Shown in pieces: positions 24,215-35,695 of a stretch of 60,000 nucleotides of DNA. Each line of letters opens with the position of its first letter. The stretch's first letter is position 1. The DNA comes from Liolophura sinensis. Taxonomy: Eukaryota; Mollusca; Polyplacophora; Chitonida; Chitonidae. Below the pieces are notes generated by a model, which saw only the letters and a program-made list of their open reading frames with translations, ran no database searches and had not been told where the DNA came from. The translations under genes were made by a program, and so were the position numbers. The stretch lies in assembly GCF_032854445.1 (NCBI RefSeq), contig NC_088304.1, positions 33,102,810-33,162,809 on the forward strand, written 5' to 3'.

Positions 24215-26112
24215 ACACTGGATGCTAGACAACTAACACTGGGCATTTGGGGAATGAAAAACCGCTCAGACTAAGCACTGAGGGAATGAAAAATCGCCCG
24301 CACCAGGCATTGGCGGAAAGAAAAACCGCTAACCGTGGATGGTGAAGGCATTCAAAACCAGCAAACACTAGACATTGGAGGCATGACAATCCGCTAACAG
24401 TGGGCATTGTGGGTATGAAAACTCGCTAACACATAGCCTTAGATGAATGGAAAATCGCTAGCCCTGAGCATTAGAGGAATGGAAAATTGCTAACACAGTG
24501 CATTAGAGGAATGGAAAACCGCTAACACAGAGCATTAGATCAATAGAAAACCGCTTGCACTGGGTATAAGGTGAATGGAAAACCGCTTGCACTGGGAATT
24601 AGAGCAATGAAAAATGGCTAGCACTGGGCATTAGAGGAATGGAAAACCGCTAACACAGAGCATTAGAGAAAAGGAAAACCGCTCACACAGAGCATTCGAG
24701 GAATGGAAAACTGCTAGCACTGGGAATTAGATGAATGGAAAACCGCTAACACAGAGCATTAGAGGAATGGAAAACCGCGAACACAGAGCATTAGAGAAAA
24801 GGAAAACCGCTAACATAGAACATTAGAGGAAAGGAAAACCGCTAACACAGAGCATTTGAGGAATGAAAAACCGCTAGCACTGGGCAGTAGAGGAATAGAA
24901 ATCTGCTAAAAAAGAGCATTAGATAAATGGAAAACAGCTAACACAGAGCATTAGAGGAATGGAACATTGCTAACACAGAGCATTAGACAAGTGGAAAACC
25001 GCTAACACAGAGCATTTGAGGAATGGAAAACTGCTAGCACTGGGAATTAGAGAAATGGAAAACCGCTAACACTTGGCATTAGAGGAATGGAAAACCTTTA
25101 ACACTTGGCATTAGAGGAATGGAAAACCTTTAACACTTGGCATTAGAGGAATAAAAACCGCTCACATTGATCATTGGAGGAATGAAAAGCTGTTCACACT
25201 GACTAAGGCAGGAATGAAAAACTGTTAACACTGGGTCTTGGAGGAATGAAAAACGCTAACATTGACCATTAGAGGAATGCAAAACCGCAAACACCGGATA
25301 TTAGCGAAGTGAAAAAAAACCCCGCTTACAATGGTCATAAGAAGAGTTACATTCGCTAACACTCGGCATAGGATTAATACAAAAACGCTCAAAATGGCAT
25401 TGGCGGATTAAAAAACTGCTAACGGTGGGCATTGGAGAAATGCTAAACCGCTAGCACTGATCGTTTGAGAAATGATGAAAACTGCTACAATTGGGCATTG
25501 GAGGAATCCAAAATCACCTACATGGACCATGAGAGGAATGAAAATCCGCTAACGCTGGGCATTGGAGGAATGAAAAACTGCTTTAACTGGGCATAGGAGG
25601 AATGACACACCGCTTAAACTCAGCATTGGACGAATGAAAAACCGCTAACACTGACCATTGGACAAATGAAAAACCGCTAACACAGACCATTGGACGAATG
25701 AAAAACCGTTCACACTGACCATTTTGAAGGAATGAAAAACCGCTAACACTGACCACTGGATGAATGAAAAACCGTTCACACTGACCATTGGAGGGATGAA
25801 ACACCGCAAACACTGACCATTGGACGAATGAAAAACCGCGTACACTGACCATTCGGCGAATAAAAAACCGCGTACACTGACCATTGGACGAATGAAAAAC
25901 CGCTAACACTGATTATTGGACGAATGAAAAACCGCGTACACTGACCATTAGACGAATGATAAACCATTGGGTTTTGGGAACATGATAAACCCGCTAACAC
26001 TGAGCTTCGGAGGGATAAAAAAACCCGCTAAGATGGGGCACTGGCGGAATGAACAAACCACTGACACTGGACATTGGGAAAATGAAAACCGGATAACACT
26101 GGGCATTGCAGG
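24215..26112. repeat. 32-33-bp satellite, about 57 copies
   Basis: Degenerate units of AATGGAAAACCGCTAACACA followed by GAGCATTAGAGG. Sub-blocks differ: the middle has CACAGAGCATTAGAGG, the right part CACTGACCATTGGACG. This suggests local homogenisation. The several overlapping minus open frames here are by-products of the repeat. Confidence 0.95.
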
Positions 26113-26189
26113 AGTGAGACAACACAGCATGCCTCGTGGTTTTCTTGGTGTGGTTATTCCGTCCAGCTGCTTGTTCGTTTCTTTATTTG

Positions 26190-26435
26190 GTTTTCCAGTT
26201 CTTTCCATGTTCAGTTTTCCAGTTGTTTCCATGTTTGGTTTTCCAGTTGTTTACATGTCCGGTTTTCCAGTTGTTTGCATGATCGGATATCCAATTGTTT
26301 CCACGTTCGGTTTTCCAGTTGTTTCCATGTTCGGTTTCCAGTTGTTTTCATGCTCCGTTTTCCAGTTGTTTCCATGTTCGATTTTCCAGTTGTTTCCATG
26401 TTCGGTTTTCCAGTTGTTTCCATGTCCAGCTGCTG
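26190..26435. repeat. 24-bp minisatellite, about 10 copies
   Basis: Units of GTTTTCCAGTTGTTTCCATG plus TTCG, 24 bp, starting about 80 bp after the previous satellite. Open in several frames on both strands because 24 is a multiple of three; not a gene. Confidence 0.93.
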
Positions 26436-28369
26436 ATATGTGATGTCCATTCGTTCCGTTGTCGAGGACAATACATCTTAGCAATAAACAGAATAACAAA
26501 TGCATGTAGACATCTCAAGCTATTTGCAATATGTTATTTTCGATGAGAATTTTGAACACAAAGTATTATATTTATTTATTTGCTGCATTTGTTTTATGCC
26601 ACTGATTTTTAGGCTTGTGGTGTATTGTTAAGGGATGCAGTCGTTAAAAAATGTTAAATATAGTACAACATCAATTTGTGAAAGGGAAGTTAACCATGGA
26701 CAACTTTTAATTTTTTTATTCTCTCATATAAATTAGGCTCTGTTGAATGTGAAGAATATATATTATTTTGTGTTTTATTTATATTACTGGAGATGAAATA
26801 AATGCATAGGTATATTGACATGTGTAAACGAAATTCTTACCATACTGACAGATAAAAAAAAAACAGGTTTTTTCACAGCGTTCATCCAGCAAAGTAAATT
26901 CAAATGATAAGCGAAGCATTTGGCACTACCAAAATACCCGGAAATATCCACTCTCATTGTTTGAACGGGAATGAATATTTTCCAAATACCCAAGAATTTT
27001 AGTGGTGCCTCTAAATGATAAAAAAGAAAAGAAAAGGAATAAAACCGCTACATCAGACAAATGTGAGAAATTGTCCTACCGTTTAATTTCCTCCTCATCT
27101 TTTTACTTTTTGATTGCAGCCATCGATTGTAATAAAATATGAGCAGCCTGAGTATGATTTTTGATTACTGATGTGCACATCTAGTTTATAAAAATTAAAA
27201 AATATACTATAAGGCTTAATTTTCCTTACACTCGCCTTTCTTAACTGTTAAATAAAGAGTCACCTTCTGCCTAAAGCTGACGCTTCGAGTACGCTTGTTT
27301 GAATTTTCTGCAGGACAGATTCACGTATCTACAAGTGTTAAGTATTATGAGCATCCGCTGTCACAACATATTCAGCAAGTATCATAAATTTTATGTTATT
27401 ACTTTTTAGGCATTTACATGAATACCTGAAATAAAACAGCGGTAGGCTGACAAGAGGTCGATTTCGTCGATTACGTGTGAACTCATGCCAACTCTCACGC
27501 TGTAGTCGCTGCGCTGGTTTTACTTTCCATTCTGTATTTTTTTTATATATATTTGTGACGCCAAACTGGAGCTCGTTGTGCCAATATGTACTAAAAGTTA
27601 GGCTAGGTTTAAATCTTAATCTTAGCTTTATTCAAAACTAATTAAACTAATACATTTTTGACTAACTGGCCCTGAATAAATCGAGCATATAGTTTCAAGT
27701 CGACAAGTTAGGAAAAAACCAGGGCAGAACTTAATCATGTTCTGGGCATGCGCACTGATATAACACCTCAAATGGCCATGTGTCTTTTTTTCACGCTCTC
27801 CCGACCAACAATAAGAGCGTAGAAATCTTCAATTTTTTTAAATTTGGCGAGTTTGAACCACAGTTTCGAAGAGGACAAATTATTAACATGTCACGTATAC
27901 TTCAATTATATCACAATATATAATATTGTAAGACCAATATCAGTATGTAAAAAATGTACCATTGTATAATAAATTTCAGCTAGAATAATGCAAAAGAGAC
28001 TACAAAATTTAATGATTGAAGTCTAAGATCTCTTTGTGATACCGGAACCATACTTTTTCTTTGATACTAAGATTTGCCTCAGACTTTGAAAACAAAAACA
28101 AAAATGAGAAATTAAGACAAAATCTGATTTAATCCAAACACAGCTTCGTGATCCTGAGGCAAGGTACTTCAGTGTTGCACTCATTCTTGAGTTTTTGATT
28201 TTCTTCATAGTATGCAAGATTTTATCGTCCAGTAAACCTGACGTAAGGGTATTCTTCTAATAAGTAAGCCTATATGTAAAGTACTAGATACTGAACAAAT
28301 AATCAACTTGCCTTAGTAACATATATTGTAGCGATCGATATAATGTAATGTCTATGTACTTCTAGTAAA
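26436..28369. other. No gene recognised
   Basis: AT-rich sequence downstream of the lectin-like gene; no exon, tRNA or clear repeat identified. The lectin 3' UTR should begin just left of 28370. Confidence 0.4.
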
Positions 28370-28473
28370 TTAAGGGTCAAAACAGACATTCGTATACAAG
28401 CCGTCAACCAAAACGGACGTACATGTAGCAAGGTTATTTCCCATATCGCCGTTAAACACAAACCACCCAAGGA
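28370..28473 (-). CDS. C-type-lectin-like terminal exon
   Basis: 104 nt with TAA at 28372-28370, acceptor TTCGTAG, entered in phase 1 to match the previous exon. Encodes LGWFVFNGDMGNNLATC and DGLYTNVCFDP. Confidence 0.62.
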
Positions 28474-29312
28474 CTACGAAAGTAGGTTTATATAAAGTAC
28501 ATTGGAACGGATTAGTACAGAGAAATAACCTGTCAACAGTTTTCAATGATGATGGACAGACGTAAGAAATGTTATAGGCGAATGCGGGAAAGAAGTATCC
28601 AAATCGTGTGCACGTAACCATGCATGGTAGTTTGTAAATTGTCGATAATCAAAGTAGGTGGTTAACACTCCAGCAGGGCGCAATGACCCGGGCGCCTCTC
28701 ACCAATGCGGTCTCTGAGTTCAAGTCCAGCTCATGCTGGCTTCCTCTCCGGCCGTATGTGGGAAGGTTTTGCAGCAACTTGCGGATGGTCGTGGGTTTTC
28801 CCCGGTCTCTCCCTGGTTTCCTCTCACCATAAATCTGACCGCCGTTATATAAGTGAAATATTATTGAGTACGGCGATAAACACCAATCAAACAAATAAAA
28901 CAAATAAAGCAGTTTGTCTCAGTTTCGCTTTGATTGCAACTGTTCATAGGCCAACATGATCCACCGTGGCGATCTAATTCAACACGACAAATGTAAACGG
29001 ACTGTATAGTGCGAGGTTAAGTTGAATTAGACGCGGTTACGAAGCAGAGTGTCAGAACAGGCGTTTAATGAAATATCCTGACACACCAGTTTAGCAGTGA
29101 ATAACTTGTGACGTTGATTGAAATACTTGAAATTCGGAACATACCTGTGTCGTCAGTCCAAATCCAATTTGTTTGATATAAACGACCCTGAATCCAAACA
29201 CACGGTTCACTTTCTCGAGCAGGTGGAATTCCAAACAGCTCTCCTCTGATGCGTTTACACGCGTTCTCGTCGTCGACGCGAGCCAAGTTACCTCCCTTTA
29301 TTTTACATTCTC
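28370..29312 (-). CDS. C-type-lectin-like gene, last two exons
   Basis: C-type lectin-like domains are extracellular folds that often bind sugars or proteins. Exons 29312-29145 and 28473-28370 join in phase 1 to about 91 residues ending in TAA. Seen: ECKIKGGNLARVDD (the first-cysteine/second-helix pattern), CVWIQGR and WIWTDDTG (the domain's WIGL-like core and the segment before the long loop), then GWFVFNGDMGNNLATC and VCFDP. Odd: the protein stops three residues after what would be the third conserved cysteine, so the usual last cysteine (YICE region) is missing. No EPN or QPD sugar-binding triplet and no WND triplet are visible, so sugar binding is doubtful. 5' exons with a signal peptide were not found. 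Confidence 0.68.
28657..28908 (+). mobile_element. SINE family 1 in the lectin-like intron
   Basis: Nearly complete: GGTTAACACTCCAGCAGGGC (decayed A-box side), GAGTTCAAGTCCAGCTCATG, ATATAAGTGAAATATTATTG, ACCAATCAAACAAATAAAAC. Opposite in orientation to the host gene. Confidence 0.85.
29145..29312 (-). CDS. C-type-lectin-like exon, first half of domain
   Basis: 168 nt, symmetric phase 1-1, with a very strong pyrimidine-rich acceptor (TCTCTCTTCTTCTTCAG) and donor GTATGT. Encodes GGNLARVDDENACKRI and CVWIQGRLYQTNWIWTDD. Confidence 0.75.
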
Positions 29313-29589
29313 CTGAAGAAGAAGAGAGAGAAAGAGAGAGAGTAAAACAAAAAAGGCGATAATCTTGGTTCCTCCAACCCGCGGACACAACACATTGTAG
29401 CTTACTTTGGGCTACCCATCCTGTGTATAGTAACTGAAGTCGCTCTATCGAGCTGTCCCTCATGTTATCGACTATGCTACGCTGTAGTTGGCATAGGCCT
29501 ATACGTCTATACACGTGTGAAAATATCATGACAGTAGTTTGGATTAACGCGGCAAAATGTTTTAACTAGCTTTAAAGCTGGGTGAAGTA

Positions 29590-30776
29590 GGCCGCTTTTC
29601 ACACGTTAATGTTTCCACGATCAGCATTTGAGATTCAGTTGCCATTCTTAGGCCTACACCAGTGTCCGAATGATTCTTTTCAGACACACAAACTTGAAAA
29701 ATGAAATTTTGTTTTCCTACTTAATTAAGAATGTGTAATGAAATATCGAGGTGGTCAACATTAGGCACAATGTTGTGGTCACTAAATTACTGGTGTTAGC
29801 TAATAAAAGTAAACACATATTTTATGACAGAAGTAATATTTAAACAAGTTTGGTTTTTTTTATGAAGATACATTCATAATTTTGCCAAGCGCGTGCAGAT
29901 CAGTGGCATGGGAATCAAAATGGAATCAGAGAAAGCCGCGGAAAACATGATCTGACATTGTTAAAACAGTATAAAAGTCTTTAATAAAACAAAGTTGGTG
30001 GAGCGAAAAGATTCGCTGAAGACTACGGCTATCAAAAACGAGACGAAAATGGTGAAAAATGATGTGATCAAGTCAGGCAACACCTGAAAACTTCAATTCG
30101 TGGTGACGATCATGAAGCCTTCAATGCCAGAAAAAAAAAAAGAAAACAAAAAAAAAAAACAAAAAAAAAAACAAATGCCACGGTAACAGGAAATATCTAC
30201 ATACTGCCTCAGTTTCAGTCGAAAACGTTACAACTCTTGTAATATATAAGTTCAGAACGCACGACAGTTCAGTATCAGTTAAATGGTTGATTTCTCTCGA
30301 ACATGCTTTATGCATGCATTAGAGCGTACTCAAGTAAACCAGAATGAATCCAGGTTTCTAGAAAGCTGCACAGTTTTTATTTAACATTGCGAGCTTTGAG
30401 TTAGTAATGGTTGGAGTGATATTGTTAATTAAATAGCCCTTGCTATGTAACGGTGGATGGGAGAGATATGCTCTCACCAGCTCAATGCAAATTCCCTTAA
30501 ACAGGCAGTAGATATACGGCCGTTTGCCGTATAATATACCGATACTTTGATCGTTGGTAACGACGCTGCGCTGCCTAATTAGGCCTACAGTTGCATTGTC
30601 ATGCTCTGAATCAGACGCTGAAATCAGCGAGTGTACAGACCGCTGGCATGGAAGCCGTAAAACTGCATGCTACTATAATTTACGATCTATTAATATTTAA
30701 TAAAAATACGATTTACTTTTAATGAGATGCAACTGTATTTTGTGGGTTACATAGCAGACACTTTAGACAGATGCAT
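29590..30776. other. No exon recognised; A-rich tract
   Basis: Upstream of the lectin-like exons. Contains an A-rich tract at 30129-30174 with interspersed C/G. No N-terminal lectin exon was found. Confidence 0.4.
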
Positions 30777-31039
30777 GGGGCCCCCGTGGCCGAGAAGGTT
30801 AGCATGCCAGCACGGCGCAATGCTCCAGGAGCCTCCCACTTATGCGGTCACTGTAAGTTCAAGTCCAGCTCATGCTGGTTTCCTTCCGTGTGAAGGTCTT
30901 TCAGAAACCTGCGGAAGGTCGTGGGTTTCCCATAGGCTCTGGTCGGCTTCATCTCACCATAATGCTGGCCGCCATCGTATAAGTGAAATATTCTTTAGTA
31001 CAGCGTAAAATACTAATCAAATAAATAAGTAAATAAATA
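30777..31039 (+). mobile_element. SINE family 1, full-length
   Basis: GGGGCCCCCGTGGCCGAGAA, GTTCAAGTCCAGCTCATGCT, GTATAAGTGAAATATTCTTT, then an (AAAT)n tail with AAGT variants. Confidence 0.87.
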
Positions 31040-31541
31040 GACAGACGTAAAATTGATTCCTCTGACCACCATGTAAAGCATCAATGATTCTGGAAGCGGA
31101 AAATGTTGCAATTGTCTCAGTATTTGCTATTTCATGTATTGTGGAAATTTCTGCTGCTATACCCTCTAAAGGTTTAGAAACACGACCAGTATAAGGCAGT
31201 TGATGATTGCTTATTTACCCATAAGTGTGAGAAAGGTATAGATGTATGTGCTCCACATACTGATTCCATTGAGCATCTAGGTAAGGTCTGACCCTTATAC
31301 TACTGACGGTCTGGTCTAACACTACAAAGCTATGTTTTGTGAGTGATAATATACATACTAGATTATGTTACTGAAACAACCGCCATGTTGTGCACAACAC
31401 AATACCCCGTTGTACTAAAGCCAAAAAAAGGAAGAAAAAAGTCCTCTGTTCAAATAACAGAACAGGTCTGCCATAAATAACACATTAATTTATAGCAAAA
31501 ATGTAGTCTATATATCCGGCCATCACTCAGAAAACAGTATT

Positions 31542-31556
31542 CTGTTAATTTAACAG
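31542..31556. repeat. Palindrome CTGTTAATTTAACAG
   Basis: Perfect 15-nt palindrome around a central base, related to 32638-32653 and 32859-32874. Confidence 0.75.
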
Positions 31557-31716
31557 ATTAGTTTTTAGAGTGTGTTCGGTATTATACGTCCTCTCCCTGC
31601 GTCACCATGCATGGTAGTTATACGATGAGGGTAACGTGCACGTATACGGACTGAACTTAGGAGAGCGTTCATAAGTTCTGGCACCAATATTTAATTCATT
31701 CAGTGGCATTGTAGAT

Positions 31717-31990
31717 TTAAAAAAATAATACAACCTTTGTTACTTCAAAAGAGGGAGGGAAACAGACCTCCTTCACGGCCACAGCCATTCCATACACCAC
31801 GTTCAAACGGCTGAAAGGCAGAACAATGTTCCCATAACAACGGAAACAGGCGCGCTCCCGAATTACAGAAAAAATCGTGCCTGGTAGGTTAACATTAATA
31901 ACATGGCGGCGCTTTTCATGTTTCCAAAGTGCATAATTCTGTTCACTTTGAACTGCGATATTTCGGTTATGCAACTTCAGAAAAACAAAA
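31717..31990 (-). repeat. Interspersed repeat family (also at 16770-17075)
   Basis: On the minus strand carries GCAGTTCAAAGTGAACAGAA, GCGCCGCCATGTT and CGCGCCTGTTTCCG, in the same order as the copy at 16.8 kb. Confidence 0.55.
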
Positions 31991-32132
31991 TGTTATGTTT
32001 TTAAAACTTTGGACACTCTGGGATGCTTTGCACATACTGATCTTCTAGTGTTGACTTTTAATTATAAAATATTGACAAGAGTTTCTGAGTGTTACAGTAT
32101 AAATTATATTTCTTTGATTAACAAGGGACTTG

Positions 32133-32442
32133 CTGGTTCACACCGCATGTTCAGTTACAGCATGCATGGCTCAGAGCATGCGATGGTTCAGACTGCATGT
32201 TCAAGTACAATATGCATGGCCCAGAGCATGCGCTGGTTCAGACTGCATGTTCAAGTACAGGATGCATGGCTCAGAGCATGCGCTGGTTCAGACCGCATGT
32301 TCAAGTACAATATGCATGGCTCAGAGCATGCGCTGGTTCAGACTACATGTTTAAGTACAATATGCATGACTCAGAGCATGCGCTGGTTCAGACTGCATGT
32401 TCAAGTACAGCATGCATGGCTCAGAGCATGCAACTGTCATGT
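32133..32442. repeat. 50-bp minisatellite, 6 copies
   Basis: Units of TTCAGACTGCATGTTCAAGT, ACAATATGCATGGCTCAGAG, CATGCGCTGG. Each unit holds ATGCAT and GCATGC palindromes. Open frames across it are artefacts. Confidence 0.93.
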
Positions 32443-32637
32443 GCTTAAGCTCGCGTGTTCCAATGAAGTTATCTGTCGTTTGAGTGTGACTTTAAGCCTG
32501 AAAGCTGCTCAGGTACCTGACGAAAGGCGGTGGTTCACCTACGTCTCTCCGGTTTCTTCATTCCTTGGGGTTAAACATGACCACCGCATATTTGAAGTCA
32601 AAAAATTCTTTCAAAATCAGTACTTTCAAAAAGTAAT

Positions 32638-32653
32638 CTGTTAAATTTAACAG
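32638..32653. repeat. Palindrome CTGTTAAATTTAACAG
   Basis: Perfect 16-bp palindrome just right of the 50-bp array; looser variants follow at 32735 and 32788. Confidence 0.8.
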
Positions 32654-32858
32654 AAAGTCTTAGTGTTGTCTGAGTGATGCTAGATTGTACTCTGCTATTG
32701 CAACAGATTATTCTGTCAGATATAACACACACATTCTGTTAATTCAGCATGAAGAACTTAATTCAGCAATAGGCTAACAGAACTATCCTGTTGAATATAA
32801 CATAGTATTAAGTTGTAATAACAGAATACTTTGCAGCATCGTTCAGACTAGAAACTTT

Positions 32859-32874
32859 CTGTTGAATTTAACAG
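32859..32874. repeat. Near-palindrome CTGTTGAATTTAACAG
   Basis: 16 bp, one mismatch from a perfect inverted repeat, third member of the cluster. Confidence 0.75.
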
Positions 32875-33465
32875 GTTATTATTCTGTACAGTTCGTATGT
32901 CCATGTACGTCGTCAGCCGTTATGTGAGGATGATCGGTGAAAGGGTACTGTTCGGCCACCTACTAGGAGTACATTTAAGTACAAAAAAGTTTGGGACAAT
33001 TGACTGAAAAATCTGAGTTATAAAATGAGCTAATTCAGCTCAGAAAACTGTGTCATATGACCAGATCAGCGGAGATGAAAAACTCCTTTCTCCTGAGTTT
33101 TCCGACTAACCAAGTGAGTCGACAAATAACCAGATGAGTTTTCTGAACATAATTAGCTCAATTGTATAACTTCCATGTTTGAGTCATTTGACTCAGACTT
33201 TTCTCTCAGTGCATAAAATAAATGCATGCATAATCGGACATTATAATTACATGATGTAGGCTATATAGGCCTATAGCAAAATTGTGCGCCAAAAGGATCG
33301 AAATGAACAGTTTTCATTTCAATATTATTGGTTTAAAGTACACGATTTAGGCATACAATCACACAGAACATGAAGGCTCTATTTAAGTTTTCATGGATCA
33401 TTTAGGTGTCTATATAGGCCTATTTAATTATACAAGAATTCCATTTGTTTGTTGTTTGAATATAC

Positions 33466-33520
33466 GACTTTTTCACTTATACAGCGTATGGCAGTCAGTT
33501 TTATGGGCGGAGGCAACCAT
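33466..33520 (-). mobile_element. SINE family 1 remnant
   Basis: TTTTTCACTTATACAGCGTA, then TGGCAGTCAGTTTTATGGGC, a diverged reverse complement of the SINE 3' region. Confidence 0.45.
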
Positions 33521-34191
33521 GCAGTGTCCAGTGTAAACCACTGAATCTTGGTAAGTTACTGACCAGCCTTCCACGTGGACGTGCAAATACGCTCACCATA
33601 TGTTAGTGGAAGGCAAGCGTGGTCTTCAGGGAACTTAACGATGCACAAAAAGCGCTGACGTGTTAACCCTTTTTTGTACGTTCTTGCACTTAAAAGGCAA
33701 GCACTGATGTATATAATTATGAAAGTGATTAAAATAAATTGGCATTGACTTAAAAGAAAACCAAGTCAGATACGCATTATCTCGCAAACTAGTGTCTACA
33801 TATATGTTATGTTCCGTTATAAAAACTCAAGAATTAAGGATGCTAGCTAGCCAATGTAACTTCCAAACCGAGTAAATTATGTTACGTGTGGAAAAGGGTA
33901 TAAAAATATCCAGACCGGATATTAAAGGCTCTCTCGTATTACGCGTATTGTGGAAATGGTTGTGCAACATATACATGTAGGAATACGATGGCACCAAAGT
34001 GAACGCGAAGCGAGGGAAGAATTAAGGGCGAAACGAAAGTCCCTAAGGGAAAGAGCAGTTTGCATTGAAAGTAGGTCACGTACGATAGGACTATTTCAAA
34101 ATCTTACTGTTGAAGATTTTGGCAATATCGCGAGCTTTCATGCTGCATTAGAGATGCCTTATTTGCCGGGTCGTTAGCTTTGGTAATCTAC

Positions 34192-34417
34192 CTTGTGACG
34201 TAGAAAGTCGTCATAGTAGTCAACATTCTGGGACATTCCAACAGAAATAAGTATGACTTCCCCAAGAGACACGATGAAGGTAAATGCAGATGAGTGTGGT
34301 GTAACGATAAATGGACCCACAATAAACCTCATCACTCGGGGAATACCACACACCGCTGCACCGTCAACACTTTCTGATGCTGATGTGACTGATGCTGGCA
34401 TGATTTGCGGCACAAAT
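34192..34417 (-). CDS. Unassigned candidate internal exon
   Basis: 226 nt, fully open, bounded by a good acceptor (TTTCTTATGTCAG) and a donor AAG|GTAGAT. It encodes about 75 residues, including VCGIPRVMRFIVGPFIVTPH and VGMSQNVDYYDDFLRHK, with a hydrophobic centre. I do not recognise the family. It lies about 3 kb upstream of PIGS on the other strand and about 5 kb upstream of the lectin-like exons on the same strand. It ends in phase 0 whereas the lectin exon needs phase 1, so at least one exon would have to lie between if they belong together. Confidence 0.3.
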
Positions 34418-34523
34418 CTGACATAAGAAACAACTTACGGATTTTATGTCGCTCTAAGCTCGGATGACCGTTCTACATATTGCTGTTTCATAACTGACAC
34501 CAGTTGTAGAGTTAACCCGACAC

Positions 34524-34586
34524 CTCGGTCTAAGGGTGGCCTATATATACTAATAGGCGGGGACCGCCGGGCACCCTTAGCCCGAG
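34524..34586. promoter_or_regulatory. Hairpin enclosing a TATATA box
   Basis: CTCGGTCTAAGGGTG pairs with CACCCTTAGCCCGAG; the loop holds CTATATATAC and a smaller GGCGGGGACCGCC hairpin. Function unknown. Confidence 0.4.
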
Positions 34587-34842
34587 AGCTATGTGGTTTC
34601 GGCATAAGGCTTACAAAGAGCTATCCCCGCATTCAATTCTGATGCGTGCGCGTAAGATTCGTCCTGAGTACACATAAAGCACGGCAATTCAGAAAGCTGA
34701 AATATTTGGGCACGTTTTGCCACAATCGCTATTTGCCTTTACATCACCCTTCTCCTGGAAATTTTATCCGTAGTCGAAAATAGGATCATATTTATTAGGC
34801 TGCCATCTGCTGCCATGTTTTTAAAATCTGGGTCAGGGAGGT

Positions 34843-34856
34843 ACGCATGCGCAGCA
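34843..34856. promoter_or_regulatory. NRF1-like site near the presumed PIGS promoter
   Basis: ACGCATGCGCAGCA fits the NRF1 consensus core, in a GC-richer stretch with CTGCCATCTGCTGCCATG just before it. This suits a housekeeping promoter of the plus-strand gene about 2.5 kb downstream. Inference only. Confidence 0.3.
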
Positions 34857-35487
34857 GCGGTTGACCTTTTCCATGAAATTGAATGGAACGGATGCCGAAT
34901 ATACCCCCACCCCCCATTTTCACTGCAAGCTTAATTTGACAGTTGGCACAAACTGTGGGTCCGTCATTCTGCACTGTTGCCTTCAGTCGCTTGCAATTCG
35001 TGTCTCTGCTGTCAAAACTAACAGCCAGCCGATCAAAACATAGTGACACCATGAAAGGTCAACCCTGTATGTGCGGGGAGGAATGACCTGATTTACTAGG
35101 TCATGATGTTGACACTGCATGTGTGCGCTGTCATAACTGTGCTGTTATCTTAGATTTACTTGTACCGGTCGTAAAGGCTATAGAATATGGAAAAAATTGG
35201 CAGAGGAACAGAGAATGTCTTGGTGAACATAATTTATTGACGTTTTGACCGGTTAATGCATGTATTGGTTCATTTTGCATGTGTTTTTGTTCCGCAGAGT
35301 TTCTCTGAGCTAAGCTGTTTTTGAATTCCACTATTTTAACCTGGAAGACACCTCTGCTTTGATCTACTCCTAACCCCATCTTAAAAGGTCATAGCTTGGC
35401 TATTGTAGAGTGGGGGTAACGTACTTGAGTTAAGTCAACATTGAGATCTGATATTTACCTGTTTAGTAAATATGAAAAATTGTTGAA

Positions 35488-35503
35488 AGTAGACTTCAAC
35501 GAT
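35488..35503 (+). repeat. Left target-site duplication of the Penelope-like element
   Basis: GTAGACTTCAACGATT, matched by GTAGACTTCAACGGTT at 36886-36901 in the same orientation, one mismatch in 16. Confidence 0.7.
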
Positions 35504-35668
35504 TGACAGAGGCATTACTTATGGATAACAATTCCTGGATTTATTGTGTTGGTGACGTTTCGATGTAGGTTCTTACATCGTTATCAAACCATATGAACAT
35601 ACAGAGATACAAGTCAACTTAAATACAGTAAGAGAGTGAGTGGTGTCAACAACAGGCAACAATGTAAC
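35504..35668. repeat. Penelope-like element arm, left
   Basis: Inverted partner of 36680-36845. Ends next to the target-site duplication. Contains, on the minus strand, GATGTAAGAACCTACATCGA then AACGTC. Confidence 0.85.
35553..35590 (-). ncRNA. Hammerhead-ribozyme-like motif, left arm
   Basis: Same motif as 36759-36796 but on the minus strand, in sense orientation relative to the element. The core is TTGATAA rather than CTGATGA, still imperfect. Confidence 0.35.
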
Positions 35669-35695
35669 CTAGATAGTAACTTCAGGGTAAAGGCT

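Noticed and set aside
24215-26112. Regular 32-33-bp spacing resembling a CRISPR array
   Set aside because: There are no unique spacers: the whole period is repeat, units are degenerate and directly adjacent, and the DNA is from an animal with spliced genes.
26190-26505. Overlapping open frames up to 158 codons on both strands
   Set aside because: Low-complexity by-products of a 24-bp repeat, open in several frames at once.
33950-34177. 75-codon plus open frame rich in Arg/Glu
   Set aside because: No family recognised, no splice or promoter support; retained only as a note.
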